A stretch of 64,000 nucleotides of DNA, from assembly GCA_016710525.1 (NCBI GenBank), contig JADJVQ010000007.1:62001-126000 (forward strand), in the 5' to 3' direction. This DNA is from Burkholderiaceae bacterium. GTDB lineage: Bacteria; Pseudomonadota; Gammaproteobacteria; Burkholderiales; Burkholderiaceae_E. The translations under genes and the position numbers were made by a program. The notes under the pieces are model-generated. The model did not search any database and had not been told where the DNA came from. It saw only the letters and a program-made list of their open reading frames with translations. Positions 25,987 to 35,940 of the stretch are shown here, one piece after another (position 1 is the stretch's first letter; every line of letters begins with the position of its first letter).

Positions 25987-26467
25987 GGCCATAGGCCCCG
26001 CCCTCGGGCTCGAACGGCGACCAGGTGCGCGACAGGCGCGCCCCGAGCCCCACGAGCATGTCGGCCAGCACCGGGTCGTAGCCCAGCAGCAGACGGTCTT
26101 CGCAGACCTGGACCGGGACGTGGCGATTGCCCAGGTGGTAGGCCGCGCGGGCCAGTGCGATCGGCGAGCTGGCCCGAACCTCCAGGACGTCTTCATCGGC
26201 GGCCAGCACGCGCACCCGCAGGCCGGCACCGCTGATCACCGCGCCGTCACGCAGCACCGTGCCGCGCGGCAGCACCAGGGCGACCTCGGTGCCGTCTTCG
26301 AGCTGTGCCCGAAGGCGGCTGCGCGAGCGTGCATCGAAAGGCAGGCGCAACGCGCCCATGGCCTGGGCGGCGACACCCGCGGCAGCCGCCTCGAGGCGGT
26401 CGAGTACCGGCAGACCCTCGATCATCGGCACCCGATCACGCTCGGGATCGACCACGCGACTGCCCAT
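25976..26467 (-). CDS. ureE: Urease accessory nickel metallochaperone UreE
   Basis: Homodimeric nickel carrier of 163 residues. It has RSRLRAQLEDGTEVALVLPRG (peptide-binding domain) and the metal-binding core YHLGNRHVPVQV with the bridging His, ending in a short GHGH rather than a long His tail. The start at 26467 is backed by GGGGAG seven bases upstream; an inner ATG at 26425 also fits the family's usual N-terminus. It is 27 bp after ureC. Confidence 0.93.
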   Translation of the reverse strand: MGSRVVDPERDRVPMIEGLPVLDRLEAAAAGVAAQAMGALRLPFDARSRSRLRAQLEDGTEVALVLPRGTVLRDGAVISGAGLRVRVLAADEDVLEVRASSPIALARAAYHLGNRHVPVQVCEDRLLLGYDPVLADMLVGLGARLSRTWSPFEPEGGAYGHGH

Positions 26468-26494
26468 GCCTGCGCTCCCCTCGGCTCGCCGCGA

Positions 26495-28200
<1,706 letters not shown>

Positions 28201-28204
<4 letters not shown>

Positions 28205-28530
28205 GGTTTACCCCCGGTGGCGGTGTCCAGCGGTCCCATCACCGCCGCGTTGAAGCCGTACACCTCCCGCTTGCCCGCATAGTCGACCAGCTGCACGCTG
28301 CGCGACTGGCCGGGTTCGAAACGCACCGCGGTGCCTGCGGCGATGTTCAGCCGCATGCCGCGTGCGGCCTGCCGATCGAAGTCCAGCGCCGCATTGGTCT
28401 CGGCGAAATGGTAGTGCGAGCCGACCTGGATCGGACGCTCGCCGCGGTTGGTCACATCGATGCTCAGGGTTCGGCGGCCGACATTCAGTTCGATGTCGCC
28501 GGCGCCGGCGATGATCTCGCCTGGAATCAT
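28201..28530 (-). CDS. ureB: Urease subunit beta
   Basis: Structural urease subunit, 109 residues. MIPGEIIAGAGDIELNVGR, VGSHYHFAETNAALDFDR and GMRLNIAAGTAVRFEPGQ are family hallmarks. Separate from ureA as in most Proteobacteria. 28 bp after ureA, overlapping ureC by ATGA. Confidence 0.97.
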
Positions 28531-28558
28531 GATCGGGTCTCCCGTAGTGGCGCAGTGG

Positions 28559-28861
28559 TCAGGCGATCGGCTGGTGAACAGTGACCAGCTTGGTGCCGTC
28601 CGGAAAGGTCGCTTCGACCTGGATCTCGGGAATCAGCTCGGCGATTCCCTCCATCACCTGGTCGCGGGTGAGAAAGGTCTTGCCCAGCGACATCAGTTCG
28701 GCCACGCTGCGCCCGTCGCGGGCGCCCTCCAGGATGCCGGCGCTGATCAGCGCGACCGCTTCCGGGTAATTCAGCTTCACGCCGCGCGCCAGCCGGCGTT
28801 CCGCCAGCAGAGCGGCCGTGAAGATCAGCAGCTTGTCCTTTTCGCGCGGCGTCAAATCCAT
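28559..28861 (-). CDS. ureA: Urease subunit gamma
   Basis: Smallest urease subunit, 100 residues. It begins MDLTPREKDKLLIFTAALLA and contains KLNYPEAVALISAGILEGARD and VQVEATFPDGTKLVTVHQPI in the usual places (read here as IQVEATFPDGTKLVTVHQPI). 28 bp after ureD. Confidence 0.97.
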   Translation of the reverse strand: MDLTPREKDKLLIFTAALLAERRLARGVKLNYPEAVALISAGILEGARDGRSVAELMSLGKTFLTRDQVMEGIAELIPEIQVEATFPDGTKLVTVHQPIA

Positions 28862-28889
28862 GGGTTCAGTCCTCCGGGTTCAAGTCGGG

Positions 28890-29924
28890 TCAGGTCATCC
28901 AGATGCGCGGCGGTATCGCCGCGCGACCGATCAGTATGGGGCGCAGGACCGCCCAGGCGGCGGCCAGCGCATGACGAATCTGCTCGGGCGATTCTCCGAT
29001 CGCACGCACCAGCAGCAGGTGCGGATCGACCACCGACGCTCCGGCCAGGGCCCCGTCGCGGCCGCGGCCCTGCGTGTCGGGGCTCGCGCCCAGCGAGGCG
29101 TCCAGCGCGCGCTCAACCGATTCGGCCAGGTCCGTGTGCATCGGCGCGGGCGAGACCGCCCACAGCAAACCGCTGACATGCGCCTGGCCCAGGGCAGCCA
29201 TGCCGTGCTCGGCACGGCCCATTCGGCTGACCTCGCCCAGCAGCAGGCGATCGGCGCGGCGCAGCGTCAGGTGGCTGCGAAAATCGCCCCGCACCCGGTG
29301 TTCGCCGCTGGCCTTGCGTCCGAGCACCAGGATGTCCATGCCGATCGCTGCCGCGTCCGCAGCGACATCGACCGTCATCCGCTGCACGCCCTGCACGCCA
29401 TCGTGCAGCACGGTCTCCTGGGGAAGCCATTCGAGGCTGCCGCGCGCGCCCACGCACAGGTCGATCGTCTGCGTGGCGGGCGAATCGGCGCGATACCAGC
29501 GTCCGGCCCCGGGGGTCGTCAGCAGCACACGGGTATCGGGTGCCTGCCTGAGCGCCAGCGCGAGCGAGTCGCCGCCCGCCAAGCCCGACGGCGGGTGCAG
29601 CAGGATCAGGTGCGCGAGTTCCGGTCCCTCCGGCCAGAGCACCTTCTGCATGCGCAGTGGTCCTGAATGGCGCACTTGCGATGCCACGCTGCGTCCGGCC
29701 ACCCGCGACATGCCGATGTCCAGACTTGCCTGCCAGCCCCCGCCATAGGCACGCAGCACCGCGGCGGCGGCACCGAGCGGATGAACGGGTGACTCGGAGG
29801 TCCCGGGTGCGAGCGCTGGCGGTACGGTCGACAATTCGAGATCGGATCGGACGGGCGAAAGACCGCCCATTATAGGGAGCGATCCCAGGCGCACCGGTGC
29901 CGCAAGCCCCGAGTCCACCCGCAT
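28890..29924 (-). CDS. ureD: Urease accessory protein UreD
   Basis: Scaffold that binds apo-urease and recruits UreF-UreG for nickel insertion; also called UreH. VLWPEGPELAHLILLHPPSG, LAGGDSLAL, LLTTPGAGRWYRA and LEWLPQETVLHDG identify it. Length is 344 residues from the ATG at 29924, 13 bp after urtE. An alternative ATG at 29870 (MGGLSPVR) would remove 18 unconserved residues. Neither start has a clear ribosome site. It links the urea transporter genes to the urease genes in one transcription unit. Confidence 0.94.
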   Translation of the reverse strand: MRVDSGLAAPVRLGSLPIMGGLSPVRSDLELSTVPPALAPGTSESPVHPLGAAAAVLRAYGGGWQASLDIGMSRVAGRSVASQVRHSGPLRMQKVLWPEGPELAHLILLHPPSGLAGGDSLALALRQAPDTRVLLTTPGAGRWYRADSPATQTIDLCVGARGSLEWLPQETVLHDGVQGVQRMTVDVAADAAAIGMDILVLGRKASGEHRVRGDFRSHLTLRRADRLLLGEVSRMGRAEHGMAALGQAHVSGLLWAVSPAPMHTDLAESVERALDASLGASPDTQGRGRDGALAGASVVDPHLLLVRAIGESPEQIRHALAAAWAVLRPILIGRAAIPPRIWMT

Positions 29925-29937
29925 GCCCGCGCCGGTG

Positions 29938-30633
29938 TCAGACAGACACCATCTGACGCACGCCGTCGGCCTGCATCTGCGCGCCGGCGCCGCGCGCGAC
30001 GATCTCGCCGCGTTCCATCACCAGGTAGGCATCGGCCAGCTCGGCGGCAAAGTCGTAGTACTGCTCGACCAGCAGCACGCACAAACCCTTTTCGCTGGCC
30101 AGGCGACGGATCACTCGCCCGATGTCCTTGATCACCGACGGCTGGATTCCCTCGGTCGGCTCATCGAGCAGCAGCATCTTGGGCTGCGTGCACAAGGCGC
30201 GCGCAATCGCCAGCTGCTGCTGCTGACCGCCGGACAGATCGCCGCCACGGCGGCTGCGCATCTCGGCCAGCACCGGAAACAGTTCGTAGATCTGCGGCTC
30301 GATGGCGCGCAGGCGGCCAGTCGCGAAACCGACCCGCAGGTTCTCCTCCACGCTCAGGCGGGGAAAGATCTCGCGCCCCTGCGGCACGTAGCCGATACCC
30401 GCGGCCGCGCGCAGATGGGGCGACAGGCCGTCCAGCGACTTGCCATCGAGCGTCACCTGACCGGACAGCGCCGGATGCACACCCATCAGCGTGCGCAGCA
30501 GCGTGCTCTTGCCCACGCCATTGCGCCCCAGCAGCACCACGACCTGGCCCGCCTCCGCGGTGAACGAGACATCGCGCAGGATGCGGCTGCCGCCATAGGC
30601 CTGCGACAGGGATTTCACTTCGAGAAGGCTCAT
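29938..30633 (-). CDS. urtE: Urea ABC transporter ATP-binding protein UrtE
   Basis: LivF-type ATPase of 231 residues. Walker A LGRNGVGKSTLL, IGYVPQGREIFPRLSVEENL, signature LSGGQQQQLAIARAL and Walker B LLLDEPTEGIQPSVI are intact; TEGIQPS is typical of UrtE. Start at 30633, 2 bp after the urtD stop. Works with UrtD on the UrtBC permease. Confidence 0.95.
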   Translation of the reverse strand: MSLLEVKSLSQAYGGSRILRDVSFTAEAGQVVVLLGRNGVGKSTLLRTLMGVHPALSGQVTLDGKSLDGLSPHLRAAAGIGYVPQGREIFPRLSVEENLRVGFATGRLRAIEPQIYELFPVLAEMRSRRGGDLSGGQQQQLAIARALCTQPKMLLLDEPTEGIQPSVIKDIGRVIRRLASEKGLCVLLVEQYYDFAAELADAYLVMERGEIVARGAGAQMQADGVRQMVSV

Positions 30634-30635
30634 GC

Positions 30636-31508
30636 TCAGCGCCCCAGATACACTTCGATCACCCGGGCATCGGCCTGCACCGTGGCGAGGTCGCCTTCGG
30701 CCAGCACATGGCCCTGGTGCAGCACCGTCACGCGGCAGCCCAGCCGCTCGACGAAGTGCATGTCGTGTTCGACCACCACCACCGAGTGCTTGCCGGCCAG
30801 CTGTCGCAGCAGCACCGCGGTTTTTTCGGTTTCTTCGTCGCTCAGTCCGGCCACCGGTTCGTCCAGCAGCAGCAGCTTGGGCTCCTGGATCAGCAGCATT
30901 CCGATCTCCAGCCACTGCTTTTGCCCGTGCGACAGCGAACCCGCCATGCGGTCGCGCGAATCGGTCAGGCCGACCGTTTCCATCACTTCGTCGATGCGAC
31001 GCGCCTGGCCCGGCGCGATCCGCTCGCGCAGCGAGCGCAGCCAGCCTTTTTCGCCTTCGCAGGCCAGCCACAGGTTCTCCAGCACGCTGGCCTGCTCGAA
31101 CACCGAAGGCTTCTGGAACTTGCGGCCGATGCCCGAGCGCGCGATCTCGGGCTCGCTCATGCGGGTCAGGTCGAGCGTCTGGCCAAGAAACACCTTGCCC
31201 GCGTCGGGCCGTGTCTTGCCGGTGATCACGTCCATCATCGTCGTCTTGCCGGCGCCGTTGGGTCCGATGATGGCGCGCATCTCGCCGTTGTCGATCGACA
31301 GCGACAGGTCGTTGAGCGCCTTGAATCCGTCGAAGGAAACCGTCACGCCCTCCAGGTACAGGATGACCTTGTGGGAGACGTCGATCTGCCTGGGCACCAC
31401 CAGGTGGCCACCCGACATCGAACCGCCCTCACCGGATCCGGGCTGGAGGTCATCTCGCAAGGCCTGCGCTTCGCCGGGCCTGGCCATCCGGCCATGGAAT
31501 TCACTCAT
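30636..31508 (-). CDS. urtD: Urea ABC transporter ATP-binding protein UrtD
   Basis: LivG-type ATPase of 290 residues. Walker A GPNGAGKTTMMDVITGKTRP, FQKPSVFEQASVLENL, signature LSHGQKQWLEIGMLL and Walker B LLLDEPVAGLSDEE. About 55 residues precede the ATPase core; the start used (MSEFHGRMARPGEAQ, 31508) overlaps urtC by ATGA, while an inner ATG (MSGGHLVV) is also possible. Confidence 0.95.
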   Translation of the reverse strand: MSEFHGRMARPGEAQALRDDLQPGSGEGGSMSGGHLVVPRQIDVSHKVILYLEGVTVSFDGFKALNDLSLSIDNGEMRAIIGPNGAGKTTMMDVITGKTRPDAGKVFLGQTLDLTRMSEPEIARSGIGRKFQKPSVFEQASVLENLWLACEGEKGWLRSLRERIAPGQARRIDEVMETVGLTDSRDRMAGSLSHGQKQWLEIGMLLIQEPKLLLLDEPVAGLSDEETEKTAVLLRQLAGKHSVVVVEHDMHFVERLGCRVTVLHQGHVLAEGDLATVQADARVIEVYLGR

Positions 31509-32614
31509 GTCTGACCTCCCGCGCCGCGGCGCCGTTCGCGCCAGGACATCACCAGCCCCACCACACCGCGCGGCAGCGCCAGCGTGACGATCACGAACAG
31601 CAGGCCGAGGAAGAACAGCCACAACTGCGGAAAGGCCTGGGTGAACCAGCTCTTGGACAGGTTGACCAGGAACGCGCCCACGATCGGGCCGATCAGCGTG
31701 CCGCGACCGCCCACCGCCACCCAGACGGCGATTTCGATCGAATTGGCAGGACTCATTTCGCCCGGGTTGATGATGCCCACCTGCGGAACATAGAGCGCGC
31801 CGGCGATCGCGCACAGCAGCGCCGAGATCACCCACGCCGACAGCTTGTAGGGCAAGGGGTCGTAGCCCAGGAACATGACCCGGGCCTCGGCGTCGCGAAT
31901 CGCCTCGAGCACCCGGCCGAACTTCGAGCGCACCAGGTAGCGGCACAGCAGGAAGGCCAGCAGCAGGCAGAGCGCCGACGCGGCGAGCAGCGCCGCCCGC
32001 GTGCCGGGCGAGGTGATCGACACGCCAAAGATGCGCTTGAAATCGGTGAAGCCATTGTTGCCGCCGAAGCCGGTCTCGTTGCGAAAGAACAGCAGCATCG
32101 CGGCGTAGGTCAGCGCCTGGGTGACGATCGACAGGTACACGCCCTTGATGCGCGAGCGGAACGCGAACCAGCCGAACACCAGCGCGAGCAGTCCGGGCAC
32201 CAGCAGCACCATCAGCATCGCCCACCACCACTGGTCCGAGCCCTGCCAGTACCAGGGCAGCTGCTTCCAGTCGAGGAACACCATGAAGTCCGGCAGTTCG
32301 GCGCCGTAGCTGCCGTCGCGGCCGATCTGGCGCATCAGGTACATGCCCCAGGCGTACCCCCCCAGCGCGAAGAACAGGCCGTGGCCCAGCGACAGGATGC
32401 CGGCGAAACCCCAGATCAGATCCATGGCCACGGCGACCGTGGCAAAGCACAGGATCTTGCCGACCAGTGTCACCGCATAGGTGCTCGGGCGCAGCGCATG
32501 GCCCTCGGGCAGCATCACATGGAGCAGCGGCACCAGGATGCCGATCAGTGCGAAGACGCCCAGCGCGGTCGCCCATTCGGGCCGCGACAGGACGGGACGA
32601 GACCACGGCGTCAT
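31505..32614 (-). CDS. urtC: Urea ABC transporter permease UrtC
   Basis: LivM-type inner-membrane permease, 369 residues with 8-10 hydrophobic segments. FAGILSLGHGLFFALGGYA near residue 75-95, SRIKGVYLSIVTQALTYAA, FGGNNGFTDF and INPGEMSPANSIEIAVWVAV are typical of UrtC. It overlaps urtB and urtD by ATGA at both ends. Confidence 0.95.
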   Translation of the reverse strand: MTPWSRPVLSRPEWATALGVFALIGILVPLLHVMLPEGHALRPSTYAVTLVGKILCFATVAVAMDLIWGFAGILSLGHGLFFALGGYAWGMYLMRQIGRDGSYGAELPDFMVFLDWKQLPWYWQGSDQWWWAMLMVLLVPGLLALVFGWFAFRSRIKGVYLSIVTQALTYAAMLLFFRNETGFGGNNGFTDFKRIFGVSITSPGTRAALLAASALCLLLAFLLCRYLVRSKFGRVLEAIRDAEARVMFLGYDPLPYKLSAWVISALLCAIAGALYVPQVGIINPGEMSPANSIEIAVWVAVGGRGTLIGPIVGAFLVNLSKSWFTQAFPQLWLFFLGLLFVIVTLALPRGVVGLVMSWRERRRGAGGQT

Positions 32615-34281
32615 GCGTCAGCCTGCCTTCCCTTGAGCGCGAACAGGCCCTGCGGGCGGCGCTGAATAAAGATGATGATGAAGACGAGCACCAGGATCTT
32701 GGCAATCACCGCGCCCGTCCAGCCCTCGAGGAACTTGCTGACGACCCCGAGTCCGAACGACGCGATCACGGTGCCGGCCAGTTGCCCGACGCCGCCCAGC
32801 ACGACCACCATGAAGCTGTCGACGATGTACGACTGGCCCATGTCGGGACCCACGTTGCTGAATTGCGAGAGCGCCACGCCGCCCAGTCCGGCGATGCCCG
32901 AGCCCAGTCCGAAGGCCATCGCATCGGTGCGCCCGGTGGGCACGCCGATGCACGAGGCCATGCGGCGATTCTGCGTGACCGCACGCACGTACAGACCGAG
33001 GTTGGTGCGCACCAGCAGCAGCGCCACGACCGCCAGCACCGAGACCGCGAAGATCACGATCACGATCCGGTTCCAGGGCAGCACCAGCGTCGAGCTGATC
33101 TCGAGCCCTCCGGACATCCACGACGGGTTGGACAACTCCACGTTCTGCGCGCCGAACAAGGTGCGCGCGGCCTGCGACAGCAGCAGCGACACTCCGAACG
33201 TGGCCAGCAGGGTTTCGAGCGTGCGGCCATACAGGAAGCGGATCACGGTGCGCTCGATGACCAGTCCTACCGCGGCCGCGGCCAGGAAGGCCACCGGCAC
33301 CGCCGCCACGACATACCAGTCGACCCATTGCGGCAGGTAGGCGCGAAAGAATCCCTGGGTGAAATAGGTCGCATACGCGCCCACCATCAGCAGTTCGCCG
33401 TGGGCCATGTTGATCACGCCCATCACGCCGTAGGTGATCGCCAGGCCCAGCGCGGCCAGCAGCAGCACGCTGCCCAGCGAGATGCCGGTCAGCACCCGGC
33501 CAACCCACTCGGAGCGAGACATCTTGGCCTCGATCGCGGCCAGGGTCTCGTCGATCACCAGCTTGACCTTGGCGTCGCTCTCTTCTTTGCGGCGCTCGGC
33601 CAGCAGACTCTTCACCTGCGGGTCGTCACTGCCCGCAAACGCGCGGATGGCCTGGATCCGCTTGTCGGCGTCGTCATCGGCCAGATCGATGCGGGCCAGA
33701 GCCACCTTCAGGTAGGGCACCAGGGCCGGATCGGTGCTCTTTTCGAGTGCCTTGGCCAGCGCCTCGCGCTGCGGGGCCTCGGCGGACTCGGACAGCGCCT
33801 TGGCCGCGTCCAGACGGACCTTCGGATCGGGATCGCCGAGCTTGAGCGCCGCCAGCGCTGCGTCGACCTCGGCGCGCAGGCGGTTGTTGGCCACGATGGC
33901 CTCGCCCTTGGGCATCGGCGCCGCGGCGCCGGTGTCGACCACGATCGCCTTGTCGCCTTCGACCAGCAGTCCGACGCCGTCTTCGAAATACAGGCGGCCG
34001 TCACCGAGCGCCTCGATCACCCGTGCAACCAGCGGATCGCCGGATGCGACGAGCGCCGACAGGGCCGCCGTGCGAGCTTCGGCGTCCTCGCTGGCGAGCG
34101 GTTCGACCAGTTTGGATGAGAGCGCCCGCGCATCCTGCGCGGCCGCCATGAAGAGAGCCGCCGCGATCAGAGTGGCCTGGACGATCCGAGCCAGCCAGGT
34201 GCCGCGCGGCGCGAACCGGTGCCTGCGACGCTGCGACAGCGACCTTGCGTCACCACCGTCTGCTGTCAGCCATGCATACAT
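32611..34281 (-). CDS. urtB: Urea ABC transporter permease UrtB
   Basis: LivH-type inner-membrane permease, 556 residues. The C-terminal 300 residues hold the permease, with LGLAITYGVMGVINMAHGEL and IGVPTGRTDAMAFGLGSGIA. The N-terminal 225 residues are a signal-like hydrophobic stretch and a charged, helical HEAT-like region with DPKVRLDAAKAL, as is usual for proteobacterial UrtB and unlike plain LivH. The start is the ATG at 34281 (MYAWLTADG); a TTG two codons earlier is also in frame. A terminator separates it from urtA. Confidence 0.94.
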   Translation of the reverse strand: MYAWLTADGGDARSLSQRRRHRFAPRGTWLARIVQATLIAAALFMAAAQDARALSSKLVEPLASEDAEARTAALSALVASGDPLVARVIEALGDGRLYFEDGVGLLVEGDKAIVVDTGAAAPMPKGEAIVANNRLRAEVDAALAALKLGDPDPKVRLDAAKALSESAEAPQREALAKALEKSTDPALVPYLKVALARIDLADDDADKRIQAIRAFAGSDDPQVKSLLAERRKEESDAKVKLVIDETLAAIEAKMSRSEWVGRVLTGISLGSVLLLAALGLAITYGVMGVINMAHGELLMVGAYATYFTQGFFRAYLPQWVDWYVVAAVPVAFLAAAAVGLVIERTVIRFLYGRTLETLLATFGVSLLLSQAARTLFGAQNVELSNPSWMSGGLEISSTLVLPWNRIVIVIFAVSVLAVVALLLVRTNLGLYVRAVTQNRRMASCIGVPTGRTDAMAFGLGSGIAGLGGVALSQFSNVGPDMGQSYIVDSFMVVVLGGVGQLAGTVIASFGLGVVSKFLEGWTGAVIAKILVLVFIIIFIQRRPQGLFALKGRQADA

Positions 34282-34298
34282 CGTCAATGTTCCGAATC

Positions 34299-34327
34299 AA
34301 AAAAAAGGCCGGGCACCAGACCCGGCC
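34299..34327 (-). terminator. Intrinsic terminator between urtA and urtB
   Basis: Read on the minus strand: stem GGCCGGG, 7-nt loop, stem CCCGGCC, then an uninterrupted run of eight T. Perfect seven-pair GC stem. It lies 45 bp after the urtA stop and inside the operon. The likely effect is high urtA output with partial read-through into urtBCDE and the urease genes. Confidence 0.9.
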
Positions 34328-34372
34328 CTGAACTCAACTACCGAGGATTGAGTGAGCTTGGCTCCGAGAGGC

Positions 34373-35623
34373 TCAGATCTTCTGCTTGCTCTCGTTACCC
34401 GCGATGAACGGGCTCCAAGGCTGAGCGCGGATCGGACCCTTGGTCTTGTAGACCACATTGAACTGCCCGTCGCCGCGGATCTCGCCGATCATCACCGGCT
34501 TGTGCAGATGGTGATTGGTCTTGTCCATGGTCAGCTCGAAGCCGCAGGGTGCCTTGAACTTCTGGCCGCCCATGGCCTCGATGACCTTGTCGACGTCGGT
34601 GGTCTTGGCCTTCTCGACGGCCTGCTTCCACATGTGCATGCCGACGTAGGTGGCTTCCATCGGATCGTTGGTCACGACCTTGTCGGCGTTGGGCAGCTTC
34701 TTTTCCTTGGCATAGGCGCGGTACTTCTTGATGAAGGCTTCGTTCTCGGGGTTCTTGACCGACATGAAGTAGTTCCAGGCGGCCAGGTGGCCCAGCAGCG
34801 GCTTGGTGTCGACGCCGCGCAGTTCCTCTTCGCCCACCGAGAACGCCACGACCGGCACGTCCTTGGCCTTCAGGCCCTGGTTGCCCAGTTCCTTGTAGAA
34901 CGGCACGTTCGAGTCGCCGTTGATCGTCGAGATCACGCAGGTCTTGCCGCCGGCGGCGAACTTCTTGATGTCGCCGACGATGGTCTGGTAATCGCTGTGC
35001 CCGAACGGCGTGTACTTCTCGTCGATGTCGGATTCCTTCACGCCCTTGCTGGTCAGGAAGGCGCGCAGGATCTTGTTGGTCGTGCGCGGATAGACGTAGT
35101 CGGTGCCGAGCAGCACGAAGCGCTTGGCGCCGCCGCCGGCCTTGCTCATCAGGTACTCGGTCGCCGGGATCGCCTGCTGGTTGGGCGCCGCGCCGGTGTA
35201 GAAGACGTTCTTCTCGAGCTCTTCACCTTCGTACTGCACCGGGTAGAAGAGCAGGCCGTTCAGTTCCTTGAACACCGGCAGCACCGACTTGCGGGAAACC
35301 GAAGTCCAGCAGCCGAACACGGCAACCACCTTGTCCTGCGTGATCAGCTCGCGCGCCTTCTCGGCGAACAGCGGCCAGTTCGAGGCCGGATCGACCACCA
35401 CCGCTTCGAGCTTCTTGCCGAGCACGCCGCCCTTGGCATTGATCTCGTCGATGGTCATCAGAACCGTGTCTTTCAACGCGGTCTCCGAAATGGCCATCGT
35501 GCCCGACAGAGAGTGCAGGACCCCCACTTTGATCGTGTTGCTTTGAGCGATTGCGGACGGCAGCCCGGAGGCCGACACCGCCGCTGTGGCAGCGGCGGAC
35601 TTCAGAAATACGCGACGAGTCAT
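34373..35623 (-). CDS. urtA: Urea ABC transporter substrate-binding protein UrtA
   Basis: Periplasmic urea receptor, 416 residues. The leader TRRVFLKSAAATAAVSASGL followed by AIAQ is a good twin-arginine signal. VGVLHSLSGTMAISETALKD, VFGCWTSVSRKSVLPVF, GLLFYPVQYEGEE, STINGDSNVPFYKELGNQG and NDPMEATYVGMHMWKQAVEKA identify UrtA rather than a branched-chain amino-acid receptor. First gene of the urea operon, with a sigma-54 promoter 75-93 bp upstream of its start. Confidence 0.97.
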   Translation of the reverse strand: MTRRVFLKSAAATAAVSASGLPSAIAQSNTIKVGVLHSLSGTMAISETALKDTVLMTIDEINAKGGVLGKKLEAVVVDPASNWPLFAEKARELITQDKVVAVFGCWTSVSRKSVLPVFKELNGLLFYPVQYEGEELEKNVFYTGAAPNQQAIPATEYLMSKAGGGAKRFVLLGTDYVYPRTTNKILRAFLTSKGVKESDIDEKYTPFGHSDYQTIVGDIKKFAAGGKTCVISTINGDSNVPFYKELGNQGLKAKDVPVVAFSVGEEELRGVDTKPLLGHLAAWNYFMSVKNPENEAFIKKYRAYAKEKKLPNADKVVTNDPMEATYVGMHMWKQAVEKAKTTDVDKVIEAMGGQKFKAPCGFELTMDKTNHHLHKPVMIGEIRGDGQFNVVYKTKGPIRAQPWSPFIAGNESKQKI

Positions 35624-35697
35624 GAATACTCCCTGGGTTCGATAGCCCGGATGGGTGGGTTTGGATCGTGCATCGCAATGCGACGACAGGTTCCTTA

Positions 35698-35716
35698 CAG
35701 CAACCCTTGTGCCAGG
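35698..35716 (-). promoter_or_regulatory. Sigma-54 (-24/-12) promoter of the urea operon
   Basis: On the minus strand the sequence reads CTGGCACAAGGGTTGCTG. TGGCAC (35709-35714) and TTGC (35700-35703) are five bases apart, exactly the sigma-54 spacing with invariant GG and GC. The start site would be near 35688, leaving a leader of about 65 nt before urtA. This is the usual promoter class for NtrC-controlled nitrogen scavenging, which fits urea uptake and urease. The 317-bp gap 35624-35940 contains this promoter, the inverted repeat at 35801 and no gene. Confidence 0.82.
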
Positions 35717-35800
35717 CCCGGCAGACGCGCGAAAAGCAGGCGCACAGGCGCGAGAAGGCCTTTCGCTGGTGCACGCGGCCGCTCGCCGGCCGTGCGAACG

Positions 35801-35828
35801 CCCTTGCGCGGTGCGATTCGCGCAAGGG
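35801..35828. repeat. Perfect 10-bp inverted repeat upstream of the urea promoter
   Basis: CCCTTGCGCG (35801-35810) and CGCGCAAGGG (35819-35828) flank an 8-bp spacer. Its centre is about 125 bp upstream of the predicted sigma-54 start, the distance expected for an enhancer-binding activator. There is no T run on either side, so it is not a standard terminator. It does not match the usual NtrC half-site spacing well, so another regulator or a hairpin is possible. Confidence 0.5.
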
Positions 35829-35914
35829 CTTGAGCGAAAGTGCGTTTTTGGTGCGGCCGGCGCGCATCATGCGCGTGCGCTACCCGGCGGGGCGGGCCGA
35901 GCTTGACGGGTGGG

Positions 35915-35932
35915 GGCCGCGAATCCGCGGCC
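35915..35932. repeat. Short hairpin just after the TPR gene
   Basis: GGCCGCG and CGCGGCC with a 4-nt loop, eight bases beyond the TPR/receiver-like gene stop on the minus strand. No T run follows; it may stabilise the 3' end or aid factor-dependent termination. Confidence 0.4.
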
Positions 35933-35940
35933 GATGAGGA

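Noticed and set aside
35801..35828. Inverted repeat as an intrinsic terminator
   Set aside because: No T run on either strand; kept as a repeat of unknown role.
35835..35860. NtrC site (GTGC-N-GGTGC-like sequence near 35840)
   Set aside because: Only one convincing half; the dyad expected for NtrC is not completed.
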